Source: Burkholderiaceae bacterium (GTDB taxonomy: Bacteria > Pseudomonadota > Gammaproteobacteria > Burkholderiales > Burkholderiaceae_E). Taken from it: 64,000 nucleotides of DNA. Every line of letters begins with the position of its first letter. Positions within the stretch are counted from its first letter, which is position 1. A program made the translations under genes and the position numbers. The notes beneath the pieces are model-generated. The model was given only the letters and a program-made list of their open reading frames with translations. It did no database searches and was not told the DNA's origin. Below, piece by piece: positions 46,705-54,548 of the stretch. The DNA lies in NCBI GenBank assembly GCA_023954015.1, contig JAMLIS010000007.1, positions 62,001-126,000 on the forward strand, read 5' to 3'.

Positions 46705-47839
46705 AGCCGACTCCGATCAACCAGCTCGTATCGGTGGCGCGCCTGCCCGCGGTGGGCTCGCCTTCCCAGTCGAGGTTCAGTTGCAGCGACGCGGTCAGCC
46801 CCGAGACGAAGGGCAACCGGATGCCGGTGCGGCTGCGCACGGTGACCTGCGCAGCGTCGTCCAGGTTCCAGAAGCCGGTCTGATCGTGAAAGAGCTCCGC
46901 AGCGAACCAGTCGATGTGCCGGGTCAGGTTCACGCCCCAGCCGAAGGCCGGATAACTCTCGTCGGGACCGACGAAGCGGCGCAGATCGATTACGTCGAAT
47001 CCGGCGCGCAGCGACAATTGCGTGCGCTCGGTCTGCAGCAGCTGCGTGCCGAGGCCCCCGCCCAGTGCGCTGCGCAGGTCGACGTCGCGAAAGCGGTCCT
47101 CCTCGAACGACGTGCGCAGATAGGCGAAGCGGGCGCTGCCCGACAGAAAGCGGTCGTAGTTGCCCGAGAGCAGCCAGTTCGACGAAACGAGATTGCCCGA
47201 GTCGCTCTCGCGTCGCGCCTTCAGCCCGAGCGAATAGCGCCAGTCGCGCGCCCGCGTGTGAAAGTCCGATTCCAGATACAGGCGCTCGCCGCGGCTGTTG
47301 CCCTGCAGGACGGCCCCCGAGAGCGTCACCCGTCCGTCGCGCGAGACGCCCTCGCCGCTTTCCTCGGGTTTCGGATTGATGTAGCGGATCGATCGCGACG
47401 CAACGTCGAGCGACGCCGGCTCCGGTCGATCGGCTCGAGGCGCCTGCTCGCCCTGCTCCGGCGACGGACCGAAGACTTCCTCGGCCGGAACCGGCCGGAA
47501 CATCATCCGGCCGGGGTCGCCGGGCGAAATCACCGCCCACTCGGTGTGATCGGTGCGGTCGCGCAGTACGACGACCGGCTTGTCGGTCTGGACGGCGCGG
47601 ATCTCGAAACGCCGGATCTTCATCTCTCCCGCCCACGTAGTCTCCAGCGTGAGCGAATCGGGCGACAGATGGAGAATCCGGCCGGTGAGCCGATCGCCGT
47701 TGTGCAGGAGCACGGTGTCGGCGCCGGCCGCGCCCGGCGCGAGGCCGCCGAAGGCCACCGCGAGTGCGCAGAGCCCGTGCGCGCTGGCAAGGCGGCCGAC
47801 GCCTCGCGACAGGCGGCGCAGGAATCCCGAAGACGGCAT
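46694..47839 (-). CDS. DUF481 outer-membrane beta-barrel protein
   Basis: 381 residues. A signal peptide ends near 'APGAAGA' (about residue 39). Residues 41-110 form a small beta module ('TVLLHNGDRLTGRILHLSPDSLTLETTWAGEMKI' region), and about 155-381 is the DUF481 barrel with alternating strands ending in 'WLIGVGYAW' (terminal aromatic). DUF481 proteins are outer-membrane barrels of unknown function, sometimes salt-induced. ATG 47839. A sigma-70-like promoter (47875-47847) would start RNA at or next to this ATG. It is the first gene of a three-gene operon with NlpE-like and DUF423. Confidence 0.88.
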   Translation of the reverse strand: MPSSGFLRRLSRGVGRLASAHGLCALAVAFGGLAPGAAGADTVLLHNGDRLTGRILHLSPDSLTLETTWAGEMKIRRFEIRAVQTDKPVVVLRDRTDHTEWAVISPGDPGRMMFRPVPAEEVFGPSPEQGEQAPRADRPEPASLDVASRSIRYINPKPEESGEGVSRDGRVTLSGAVLQGNSRGERLYLESDFHTRARDWRYSLGLKARRESDSGNLVSSNWLLSGNYDRFLSGSARFAYLRTSFEEDRFRDVDLRSALGGGLGTQLLQTERTQLSLRAGFDVIDLRRFVGPDESYPAFGWGVNLTRHIDWFAAELFHDQTGFWNLDDAAQVTVRSRTGIRLPFVSGLTASLQLNLDWEGEPTAGRRATDTSWLIGVGYAW

Positions 47840-47846
47840 GCAGGGC

Positions 47847-47875
47847 GTTATAGACGATCGACCGGGGCGAAGCAA
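47847..47875 (-). promoter_or_regulatory. Predicted sigma-70 promoter of the DUF481 operon
   Basis: TTGCTT (47875-47870), a 17-bp spacer and TATAAC (47852-47847) on the minus strand. The start of transcription would fall at about 47840, against the ATG at 47839, so the message would be leaderless or nearly so. Confidence 0.5.
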
Positions 47876-47905
47876 ACCAGCCGTACCGCACGCGTACTTC
47901 TCGCG

Positions 47906-47911
47906 TATAAT
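47906..47911 (+). promoter_or_regulatory. infA: Consensus -10 box upstream of infA
   Basis: A perfect TATAAT in an A+T-rich island of an otherwise G+C-rich region. The -35 region is poor at 16-18 bp spacing. It predicts a leader of about 245 nt for infA. Confidence 0.5.
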
Positions 47912-48025
47912 CAATCGTTTATCTTTCCCGCCATCGAAACCGGCTTCGTGCCGCAGCCGATGCGGGACGGCGGAATCGCCCGCCTCGCTCGCGCGACGCA
48001 TGCGGCGCGCCCAGGCAGCCTCTCC

Positions 48026-48092
48026 CCACGGCGCCCGTGCGTTTTTCCGACGCCGTGGCCGGCACGCGAATTGCCGGACCTCCGGTGTCCGG
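48026..48092 (+). promoter_or_regulatory. infA: Structured infA leader with possible terminator/antiterminator choice
   Basis: CACGG-CGC-CCGTG (48027-48039) followed by T5 (48042-48046) looks like a short intrinsic terminator. The competing stem CCACGGCG (48026-48033) with CGCCGTGG (48051-48058) would exclude it. Two further hairpins, CCGGCA/TGCCGG (48059-48077) and CCGGAC/GTCCGG (48074-48092), share bases and also exclude each other. G+C-rich sequence makes chance pairing common. Confidence 0.4.
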
Positions 48093-48162
48093 AAGCCGGC
48101 TCGTCGCCGATCCGACAACCGGTCGGGGAGGCACCGCCGAGCGCCAGACACAGGAGCCCGAG

Positions 48163-48384
48163 ATGGCCAAGGAAGAACTGATCGAAATGGAAGGCGTAGT
48201 CGCCGAGGTGCTGCCCGATACCCGCTATCGGGTAACGCTGAACAACGGCGTGGAGGTCTCGGCCTATGCGGCCGGCAAGATGAAGAAGCACCGCATCCGC
48301 GTGCTGCCCGGCGACCGGGTCACGATGGAACTGTCGCCGTACGACCTGACGAAAGGCCGCATCCGCTTCCGCCACAAGGACTGA
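48163..48384 (+). CDS. infA: Translation initiation factor IF-1 (stand-alone paralogue type)
   Basis: 73 residues with one S1-like OB fold. '[20 protein letters not shown]' at the N-terminus, '[30 protein letters not shown]' in the middle and 'FRHKD' at the end. IF-1 blocks the ribosomal A site during initiation. The pattern MAKEELIEM with [11 protein letters not shown] resembles the second IF-1 of betaproteobacteria rather than the copy in the ribosomal protein operon. The ATG at 48163 has AGGAGC upstream. It is convergent with pilU. Confidence 0.95.
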   Translation: MAKEELIEMEGVVAEVLPDTRYRVTLNNGVEVSAYAAGKMKKHRIRVLPGDRVTMELSPYDLTKGRIRFRHKD

Positions 48385-48425
48385 GAACGTGTGAACCAAT
48401 CGTCCGTGCCCGTCTCGCGGCGGGG

Positions 48426-49559
48426 TCAGACGATGCCCAGGTGCTCCGTGCTGCGCGTCAGGTCGCGCTCCGAGCGCTTGCTGTTCAACTTGATGTTCAG
48501 CCGCAGATCGTTCACCGAATCGGCATTGCGCAGCGCATCGTCGTAGCTGATCCGCCCCTGCTCGAACAGGTCGAACAGGGCCTGGTCGAAGGTCTGCATC
48601 CCGAGTTCGCGGCTCTTCTTCATGATCTCCTTGATGCCGCCGACGTCGCCCTTGTAGATCAGGTCGGCGATGAGCGGGGAGTTCAGCAGGATCTCCACGG
48701 CCGGCACGCGCCCCTTGCCGGCGAGCGACGGGATCAGTCGCTGCGAGACGATCGCCTTCAGGTTCAGCGAGAGATCCATCAGCAATTGCGCCCGTCGTTC
48801 CTCCGGGAAGAAATTGATGATCCGGTCGAGCGCCTGGTTCGAGCTGTTGGAATGCAGCGTCGCCAGGCACAGGTGCCCGGTTTCGGAGAAGGCGACCGCG
48901 TGCTCCATCGTCTCGCGGTCGCGGATCTCCCCGATCATGATGACGTCGGGCGCCTGCCGCAGCGTGTTCTTCAGCGCGATCTCCCAGCTCTCGGTGTCGA
49001 CGCCGACCTCCCGATGGGTGACGATGCAGTTGCGATGCGGATGGACGAACTCGACCGGGTCTTCGATCGTCACGATGTGACCGTGCGACATCTCGTTGCG
49101 ATGCCCGATCAGCGCCGCGAGCGTGTTCGACTTGCCCGAGCCGGTGGCGCCGACGACGATCGTCAGGCCGCGCTTGGTCAGCGCGAGTTCCTTCAGCACC
49201 GGCGGCAGCTGCAGCTGCTCGAAGGTGGGGATCTCGGTGTTGATCGTCCGCAGCACGATGCCGACTCGGTTCTGCTGCATGAACGCGTTCACGCGGAAGC
49301 GCCCGATGCCCGCCGGGCTGATCGCGAAGTTGACTTCCTTGTGCGCCTCGAACTCGGCGGCCTGCTTGTCGTTCATCACCGCACGCGCCAGCTCCATCGT
49401 GTGCTGCGGCGTGAGCGCCGTGCTGGACACCGGCTGGACCCGACCGTCGATCTTGAACGCCGGCGGGAAATCGGCAGTGAGGAACAGGTCCGAGCCGTTG
49501 CGAGCGAGCATCAACGCAAGGAGATCGTGCAGGAATTTGGCGGCTTGTTCGCGTTCCAT
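48426..49559 (-). CDS. pilU: Type IV pilus retraction ATPase PilU
   Basis: 377 residues, hexameric PilT-like ATPase. Walker A 'GATGSGKSNTL' near 135, Asp box 'VTIEDPVEFVH', Walker B 'IMIGEIRDRET' near 205 and His box 'LCLATLHSNSSNQ'. PilU aids PilT in retracting pili under load. The Asn after GSGKS ('KSNT') and the basic, variable C-terminal tail (about 340-377) distinguish PilU from PilT. ATG 49559, 21 bp after pilT, so the two are one operon. Convergent with infA. Confidence 0.97.
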   Translation of the reverse strand: MEREQAAKFLHDLLALMLARNGSDLFLTADFPPAFKIDGRVQPVSSTALTPQHTMELARAVMNDKQAAEFEAHKEVNFAISPAGIGRFRVNAFMQQNRVGIVLRTINTEIPTFEQLQLPPVLKELALTKRGLTIVVGATGSGKSNTLAALIGHRNEMSHGHIVTIEDPVEFVHPHRNCIVTHREVGVDTESWEIALKNTLRQAPDVIMIGEIRDRETMEHAVAFSETGHLCLATLHSNSSNQALDRIINFFPEERRAQLLMDLSLNLKAIVSQRLIPSLAGKGRVPAVEILLNSPLIADLIYKGDVGGIKEIMKKSRELGMQTFDQALFDLFEQGRISYDDALRNADSVNDLRLNIKLNSKRSERDLTRSTEHLGIV

Positions 49560-49580
49560 GGAGGGACCTCGTGTTCTGCG

Positions 49581-50624
49581 TCAGCCCGGAAAGTTGTCTT
49601 TCACCGTTGCGACGGCTCGGGCTTCGGACATCGAGATCGTGTTGCGCCGAACGAGGTCGGCCAGGCACTGGTCGAGCGTCTGCATTCCCAGCGAGCCGCC
49701 CGTCTGGATCGCCGAGTTCATCTGCGCGACCTTCGCCTCGCGGATCAGGTTTCGGATCGCCGGCGTGCCGATCATGATCTCGTGCGCCGCCACGCGTCCG
49801 TTGCCGTCCTTCGTCTTGAGCAACGACTGCGAAATCACCGCGCGCAGCGATTCCGAGAGCATCGAACGCACCATGTCCTTCTCGGCCGCGGGAAAGACGT
49901 CGATCACGCGGTCGATCGTCTTCGCCGCCGACGAGGTGTGCAGCGTGCCGAACACGAGGTGACCCGTCTCGGCCGCGGTGAGCGCGAGCCGGATCGTCTC
50001 GAGATCGCGCAACTCGCCGACGAGGATGATGTCGGGATCCTCGCGCAGCGCCGATCGCAGCGCGTTGTTGAACGACAGCGTCATCGGCCCGACCTCGCGC
50101 TGGTTGATCAGGCAGCGCTTCGATTCGTGGACGAATTCGATCGGATCCTCGACGGTGAGGATGTGGCCGTAGATGTTCTCGTTGATGTGATTGATCATCG
50201 CCGCGAGCGTCGTCGACTTGCCCGAGCCCGTCGGTCCGGTCACGAGCACCAGGCCGCGCGGCGTCATCGCGATCTCGGTGAAGATCTTCGGCGTGTTCAG
50301 GTCCTCGAGCGTCAGGATCTTCGACGGAATCGTCCGCATCACGGCGCCCGCCCCGCGCTGCTGCACGAAGGCGTTCACGCGGAAGCGCGCCAGCCCCGGA
50401 ATCGCGAAGGAGAAGTCGCACTCGAGGTTCTCCTCGTACTCCTTGCGCTGCGAGTCGTTCATGATGTCGTAGATCATGCCGTGGACGTCCTTGTGCTCCA
50501 TCGGCGGCAGATTGATGCGGCGCACGTCGCCGTGCACCCGGATCATCGGCGGCAGGCCGGACGACAAGTGCAGGTCGGACGCCTTGTTCTTGACGGCGAA
50601 GGCGAGCAGTTCGGCAATGTCCAT
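49581..50624 (-). CDS. pilT: Type IV pilus retraction ATPase PilT
   Basis: 347 residues. It powers pilus retraction for twitching and DNA uptake. Seen: N-terminal 'MDIAELLAFAVKNKASDLHLS', quoted region, Walker A 'GPTGSGKSTTL' near 130, Asp box 'LTVEDPIEFVHESK', Walker B 'ILVGELRDLET', His box 'LVFGTLHTSSA', and the C-terminal 'AIRNLIREAK' that is typical of PilT. ATG 50624. The divergent gene is yggS, the usual neighbour. The 128-bp gap holds three copies of a 10-bp repeat. Confidence 0.98.
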   Translation of the reverse strand: MDIAELLAFAVKNKASDLHLSSGLPPMIRVHGDVRRINLPPMEHKDVHGMIYDIMNDSQRKEYEENLECDFSFAIPGLARFRVNAFVQQRGAGAVMRTIPSKILTLEDLNTPKIFTEIAMTPRGLVLVTGPTGSGKSTTLAAMINHINENIYGHILTVEDPIEFVHESKRCLINQREVGPMTLSFNNALRSALREDPDIILVGELRDLETIRLALTAAETGHLVFGTLHTSSAAKTIDRVIDVFPAAEKDMVRSMLSESLRAVISQSLLKTKDGNGRVAAHEIMIGTPAIRNLIREAKVAQMNSAIQTGGSLGMQTLDQCLADLVRRNTISMSEARAVATVKDNFPG

Positions 50625-50653
50625 CGGGTTCCCTCGCGCGCGGCGACCGTCGC

Positions 50654-50683
50654 GCTGTTATCCGCTGTTATCCGCTGTTATCT
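50654..50683. repeat. Three tandem 10-bp repeats upstream of pilT and yggS
   Basis: GCTGTTATCC, GCTGTTATCC and GCTGTTATCT in direct succession, 30 bp upstream of the pilT start. On the minus strand each reads GGATAACAGC, so three -10-like ATAACA hexamers line up toward pilT. One helical turn spacing makes them candidate binding sites or a slipped promoter. Confidence 0.7.
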
Positions 50684-50752
50684 TTCCCAACCGATCTTCA
50701 CGAACACGACCGCCGCGGGCCAGTCCCCGAAGCCCGGACGGACCACCGGACG

Positions 50753-51598
50753 ATGAACGGCGACCACCCGTTGCGGCAAAACTACGAGCGTGTCCGCGCA
50801 CGCATCCAGCGCGCCTGCGCGGCCGCAGGCCGGCCTGTCCAGTCGGTGCAACTGCTTGCGGTCAGCAAGACCTTTCCCGCCGCCGACGTCCTGGCGCTCG
50901 CAGCCCTGGGGCAGCGTGCTTTCGGCGAGAACTACGTGCAAGAAGCGGTGGACAAGATCGCCGCGTGCCGCGACGAGCGGTCAGCGACGAGCGAACCGTC
51001 GCTCTCGCCGCCCGGACCGCAGCCCCGGGCGCCGCTCACGCAGCCCGAGCGGCAGTCGCGGCCGCCGCTCTGCTGGCACTTCATCGGCCCGATCCAGTCG
51101 AACAAGACGCGCCCGATCGCCGAGCACTTCGACTGGGTCCACTCGATCGACCGCGAGAAGACCGCGCGGCGACTGGCCGAGCAGCGGCCACCGCCATTCG
51201 CACCGCTGCAGGCCTGCATCCAGGTCAACGTGTCGGGCGAGGCAACGAAGAGCGGCGTAGCACCGGACGACGCGCTTGCGCTCGTGCGCGCCTGCTGCGC
51301 GCTCCCCGCGCTGCGGGTGCGCGGACTCACCGCCATTCCCGAGCCGACCGACGACGTCGCGCTGCAGCGCAGCCGCTTTGCCGGCCTGCGCCAGCTGCAC
51401 GAACGCATCCGCGCCGCGATCGACCCGGAATCGGCCGGCGGCTTCGATACGCTGTCGATGGGAATGTCGGCCGACCTGGAGTCGGCGATCGCCGAAGGCG
51501 CGACGATCGTCAGGATCGGTACGGCACTGTTCGGCAACCGGCCCGCGAGGACGCGGGCCTCCCCGGAGTCCGGGACCTCCCCCGAGGCGGGGATCTAG
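50753..51598 (+). CDS. yggS: YggS/PROSC-family pyridoxal-phosphate homeostasis protein
   Basis: 281 residues, longer than the usual 230. It binds PLP and buffers vitamin B6 and amino acid pools. The PLP lysine lies in 'LLAVSKTFP' near 40, then 'FGENYVQEAVDKI', 'WHFIGPIQSNKTRPIAEHFDWVHSID', quoted region, 'IQVNVSGEATKSG' and 'SMGMSADLESAI'. An insertion of about 26 residues (73-100), rich in Pro, Ser and Gln, separates 'VDKI' from 'WHFIG'. The C-terminal tail after 'GTALFGNR' is extra and low in complexity. ATG 50753; divergent from pilT. Confidence 0.95.
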   Translation: MNGDHPLRQNYERVRARIQRACAAAGRPVQSVQLLAVSKTFPAADVLALAALGQRAFGENYVQEAVDKIAACRDERSATSEPSLSPPGPQPRAPLTQPERQSRPPLCWHFIGPIQSNKTRPIAEHFDWVHSIDREKTARRLAEQRPPPFAPLQACIQVNVSGEATKSGVAPDDALALVRACCALPALRVRGLTAIPEPTDDVALQRSRFAGLRQLHERIRAAIDPESAGGFDTLSMGMSADLESAIAEGATIVRIGTALFGNRPARTRASPESGTSPEAGI

Positions 51599-51610
51599 AC
51601 GCGGACTCCC

Positions 51611-51877
51611 TCAGGAGCCCATCGCCTTCACGGCGGCGGACAGGCGGCTCTTGTACCGCGCAGCCGCGTTCTTGTGGATGATCTTCTTGTCGGCAATGCG
51701 ATCGATCACGCCTTGCGCCGATTGCAGCGTGCCGCGCGCGACCTGCGCGTCGCCGGCGGCGATCGCCTTGCGCACGGACTTGATCGCGGTGCGCAGGCGC
51801 GAGCGCAAGCTGGAGTTGTGCAGGTTGCGCTGGACGGCCTGACGAGCCCGCTTGCGCGCAGATGCAATGTTCGCCAT
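51611..51877 (-). CDS. rpsT: 30S ribosomal protein S20
   Basis: 88 residues, basic and helical. '[20 protein letters not shown]' at the N-terminus, '[17 protein letters not shown]' and '[20 protein letters not shown]' at the C-terminus are S20 signatures. It binds 16S rRNA early in 30S assembly. Divergent from murJ, the conserved betaproteobacterial order. A TATGAT box (51955-51950) sits about 73 bp upstream on this strand as a possible -10. Confidence 0.98.
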   Translation of the reverse strand: MANIASARKRARQAVQRNLHNSSLRSRLRTAIKSVRKAIAAGDAQVARGTLQSAQGVIDRIADKKIIHKNAAARYKSRLSAAVKAMGS

Positions 51878-52013
51878 GAGAGAATCTCGCTCGATTTGCG
51901 ATCCGGCCGCCAGCGGCGCCGCGCCCGGAAAAATTCAGGAAAGCCTTGAATCATAACCGACTTTGCGGCCGTGCGGCAAGGCACTGCCTGCCCCGGCTCG
52001 CGAGGCGCTGTCG

Positions 52014-53606
52014 ATGAGCCTGGCGAAAGCGGCCGCCACCGTCAGCGGCCTGACGCTGCTGTCGCGCGTCACCGGACTGGCGCGCGAGAACATCACTGCA
52101 GCCATTTTCGGCGCAACCGGCTTCACCGACGCGTTCTTCGTCGCGTTCCGGCTGCCGAACCTGCTGCGGCGCCTGTTCGCCGAGGGCGCGTTCTCGCAGG
52201 CTTTCGTGCCGATCCTCGCCGAAGCGCGCGAGCAGTCCGAGCGAGACCATCCCGCCGACGCGGAGGCCGCCGCCCGGGCGACGCACCTCGTCGTCGATCG
52301 GGTCGCCACGGTGCTGTTCTGGGCGCTGCTCGCCGTCTCGGTCCTCGGCATCGTCGGCGCGCCGTTCCTGGTCACCGTCGTCGCCGCCGGTCTGCAGTCG
52401 CGGCCCGAGGTGTTCGACGCCGCGATCGTCATGACGCGATGGATGTTCCCGTACATCGTGTTCGTGTCGCTGGTCTCGCTCGCGGCCGGCATCCTGAACA
52501 CGTGGCGCCGCTTCGCGGTGCCCGCGTTCACGCCGGTGCTGTTGAACCTCGCTTTCATCGCGGCGGCGATCGGCCTGGCCGACCGCTTCGATCCGCCGGT
52601 GTACGCACTGGCCGCCGGAGTCGTGCTCGGCGGCATCGCGCAACTCGCGCTGCAGGTGCCCGCACTGCGACGCATCGGGATGCTTCCCCGCATCGGTTTC
52701 GGACTGCGCGCGGCACTCGCCGACGATCACACGCGTCGCATCGTCTCGTTGATGGCGCCGGCGGCGCTCGCCGTTTCGGTCGCGCAGATCAGCCTGCTGA
52801 TCAACACGCACATCGCATCGCGACTCGCCGAGGGCAGCGTCTCGTGGATCTCGTACGCCGACCGGCTGATGGAGTTCCCCACTGCGCTGCTCGGCGTCGC
52901 GCTCGGGACGGTGCTGCTGCCCACGTTGTCGCGGGCACGCGCCGCCGGCCGCGACGACGACTATCGCGCGCTGCTCGACTGGGGGCTGCGCCTGAGCGTC
53001 GTGCTCGCGGTGCCGTGCATGGTGGGATTGGCCGCGCTCGCCGAACCGCTGACGGCGCTGCTGTTCCACTATGGACGCTTCGATGCGCACGACGTCGAGA
53101 TGACGCGCCTGGCGGTCACCGGCTACTCCGTGGGAATCGTCGGGCTGGTCGCGATCAAGGTACTGGCGCCAGGCTTCTACGCGAAGCAGGACGTCCGCAC
53201 GCCGGTGCGCATCGCCCTCTTCGTGCTCGTCGTCACGCAGGCGATGAACCTCGTCACCGTCCCGTGGTTGCAGCACGCCGGCCTCACGGTGTCGATTTCG
53301 CTCGGCGCGCTCGCCAACGCGGCGATGCTGCTCGCCGGCCTGTACCGGCGCGGTTCGTGGAGACCGTCGCCGGGGTGGTCGAAGTTCCTGCTGCAGACCG
53401 CGCTGGCGGCAGTGGCGCTCGCCGCTGCGCTGCGCTACGGCGTCGAGCGCTTCGACTGGATCGCGCTGCGCGCTTCGCCGGCGCTGCGCATCGGCCTCGT
53501 TCTCGGCTTCGTCGCGGGCGGCGCCGCGCTGTACGCGCTCGCGCTGCTGGCGCTCGGCATGCGTCCGCTGCACTTGATGCGCACCGGCGTGCGAGGTGCG
53601 ACGTGA
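52014..53606 (+). CDS. murJ: Lipid II flippase MurJ
   Basis: 530 residues, 14 predicted helices. MurJ flips lipid II for peptidoglycan synthesis. Seen: 'SGLTLLSRVTGLARENITAAIFGATGFTDAFFVAFRLPNLLRRLFAEGAFSQAFVPIL' region in the first two helices with the essential Arg (about 18, 24, 52), 'LNTWRRFAVPAFTPVLLN' and 'KVLAPGFYAKQDVRTPVRIA' near 385. ATG 52014 is chosen over an in-frame GTG at 51963. Divergent from rpsT by 136 bp, and followed by proC after 37 bp. Confidence 0.97.
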   Translation: MSLAKAAATVSGLTLLSRVTGLARENITAAIFGATGFTDAFFVAFRLPNLLRRLFAEGAFSQAFVPILAEAREQSERDHPADAEAAARATHLVVDRVATVLFWALLAVSVLGIVGAPFLVTVVAAGLQSRPEVFDAAIVMTRWMFPYIVFVSLVSLAAGILNTWRRFAVPAFTPVLLNLAFIAAAIGLADRFDPPVYALAAGVVLGGIAQLALQVPALRRIGMLPRIGFGLRAALADDHTRRIVSLMAPAALAVSVAQISLLINTHIASRLAEGSVSWISYADRLMEFPTALLGVALGTVLLPTLSRARAAGRDDDYRALLDWGLRLSVVLAVPCMVGLAALAEPLTALLFHYGRFDAHDVEMTRLAVTGYSVGIVGLVAIKVLAPGFYAKQDVRTPVRIALFVLVVTQAMNLVTVPWLQHAGLTVSISLGALANAAMLLAGLYRRGSWRPSPGWSKFLLQTALAAVALAAALRYGVERFDWIALRASPALRIGLVLGFVAGGAALYALALLALGMRPLHLMRTGVRGAT

Positions 53607-53643
53607 GAACGGGCAGCGCCGACCCCTTTCGCGGAGTCCGTCC

Positions 53644-54456
53644 ATGAAGATCGCATTCATCGGAGGCGGCAACATGGCCGCCGCCCTGATCGGCGGCCTC
53701 GTCGCCCGGGGCGTCGCCTCCTCGTCGTTCGTCGTCGTCGAGCCGGCGGCGCTGCAGCGCGAAACGCTGCGCGAGCGCTTCGGGGTCGTCGCGATCGAAT
53801 CCGCCGACCTCGACGCCTTGCAAGGCAGCGCGCTGTGCGTGCTCGCCGTGAAGCCGCAGCAGATGCGTGCGGCGATCGAAGGCCTCGGAGCCGCGCTCTC
53901 GCAGGCGCTCGTCGTCAGCATCGCCGCCGGCATCCGAAGCGGCGACGTCTCGCGCTGGCTCGACGGGCATCGGCGGATCGTCCGCGCGATGCCGAACACG
54001 CCCGCGCTGATCGGGCGAGGCGTCACCGGCCTGTTCGCGGTGAGCGGCCTGGCGGAAGTCGACCGCGATCTCGCCGCGCGCACGCTGACGGCCGTCGGCG
54101 AAGTCGTCTGGGTCGACGCCGAGTCCGCGCTCGATGCGGTCACCGCGGTCAGCGGAAGCGGTCCCGCCTACGTGTTCCTGATGATGGAAGCGATGCAGCA
54201 GGCGGCGTGCACGCTCGGCCTGGACGAGCGCCAGGCTCGCGTGCTGGTGCTGAACACCTTCGCCGGCGCCGCCGAACTGGCCCTTCGCAGCGACGAGCCG
54301 ATCGCGCTGCTGCGCGAGCGCGTCACCTCGAAGGGCGGCACGACCGCCGCAGCGCTCGACGTGTTCGAGGCAAGCCCGCTGCGCGCGATCTTCGTCGATG
54401 CGTTGTGCGCCGCACAGCGCAGGGGCGCGCAGCTGGGCGAGGAGTTCGGCAAGTAA
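53644..54456 (+). CDS. proC: Pyrroline-5-carboxylate reductase
   Basis: 270 residues. It makes proline from P5C with NAD(P)H. The N-terminal Rossmann motif 'IAFIGGGNMAAALIGGL', 'LAVKPQQM', 'VSIAAGI', 'RAMPNTPALIGRGVTGL' and the C-terminal 'VTAVSGSGPAYVFLMMEAMQ' with 'VTSKGGTTAAALDVFE' are all present. ATG 53644. It lies 37 bp after murJ. After the stop comes a tandem-repeat array and then the convergent ubiA stop. Confidence 0.97.
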   Translation: MKIAFIGGGNMAAALIGGLVARGVASSSFVVVEPAALQRETLRERFGVVAIESADLDALQGSALCVLAVKPQQMRAAIEGLGAALSQALVVSIAAGIRSGDVSRWLDGHRRIVRAMPNTPALIGRGVTGLFAVSGLAEVDRDLAARTLTAVGEVVWVDAESALDAVTAVSGSGPAYVFLMMEAMQQAACTLGLDERQARVLVLNTFAGAAELALRSDEPIALLRERVTSKGGTTAAALDVFEASPLRAIFVDALCAAQRRGAQLGEEFGK

Positions 54457-54532
54457 GGGGCCGCACAAGGAGCCGCACAAGGAGCCGCAGGGAGCCGCAC
54501 AAGGAGCCGCAGGGAGCCGCACCAGGAGCCGC
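54457..54532. repeat. Tandem 12/10-bp repeat array after proC
   Basis: Seven GGAGCCGCACAA-type units, alternating 12 and 10 bp, begin directly after the proC stop; 54469-54490 and 54491-54512 are two identical 22-bp higher-order copies. It fills most of the gap between the convergent proC and ubiA. No terminator or other function is evident. Confidence 0.85.
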
Positions 54533-54548
54533 GCGCGAAGACTGATTC

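Larger units (their letters stand above)
47840..48162. other. 323-bp divergent regulatory interval before infA
   Basis: No gene is supported. It holds the DUF481 promoter (minus), a TATAAT box (47906-47911) for the plus strand, and a long, highly structured infA leader with a terminator-like hairpin at 48027-48046. Confidence 0.7.

Noticed and set aside
54457..54532. Possible CRISPR array
   Set aside because: Units are 10-12 bp without spacers and no cas genes are present; it is a simple tandem repeat.
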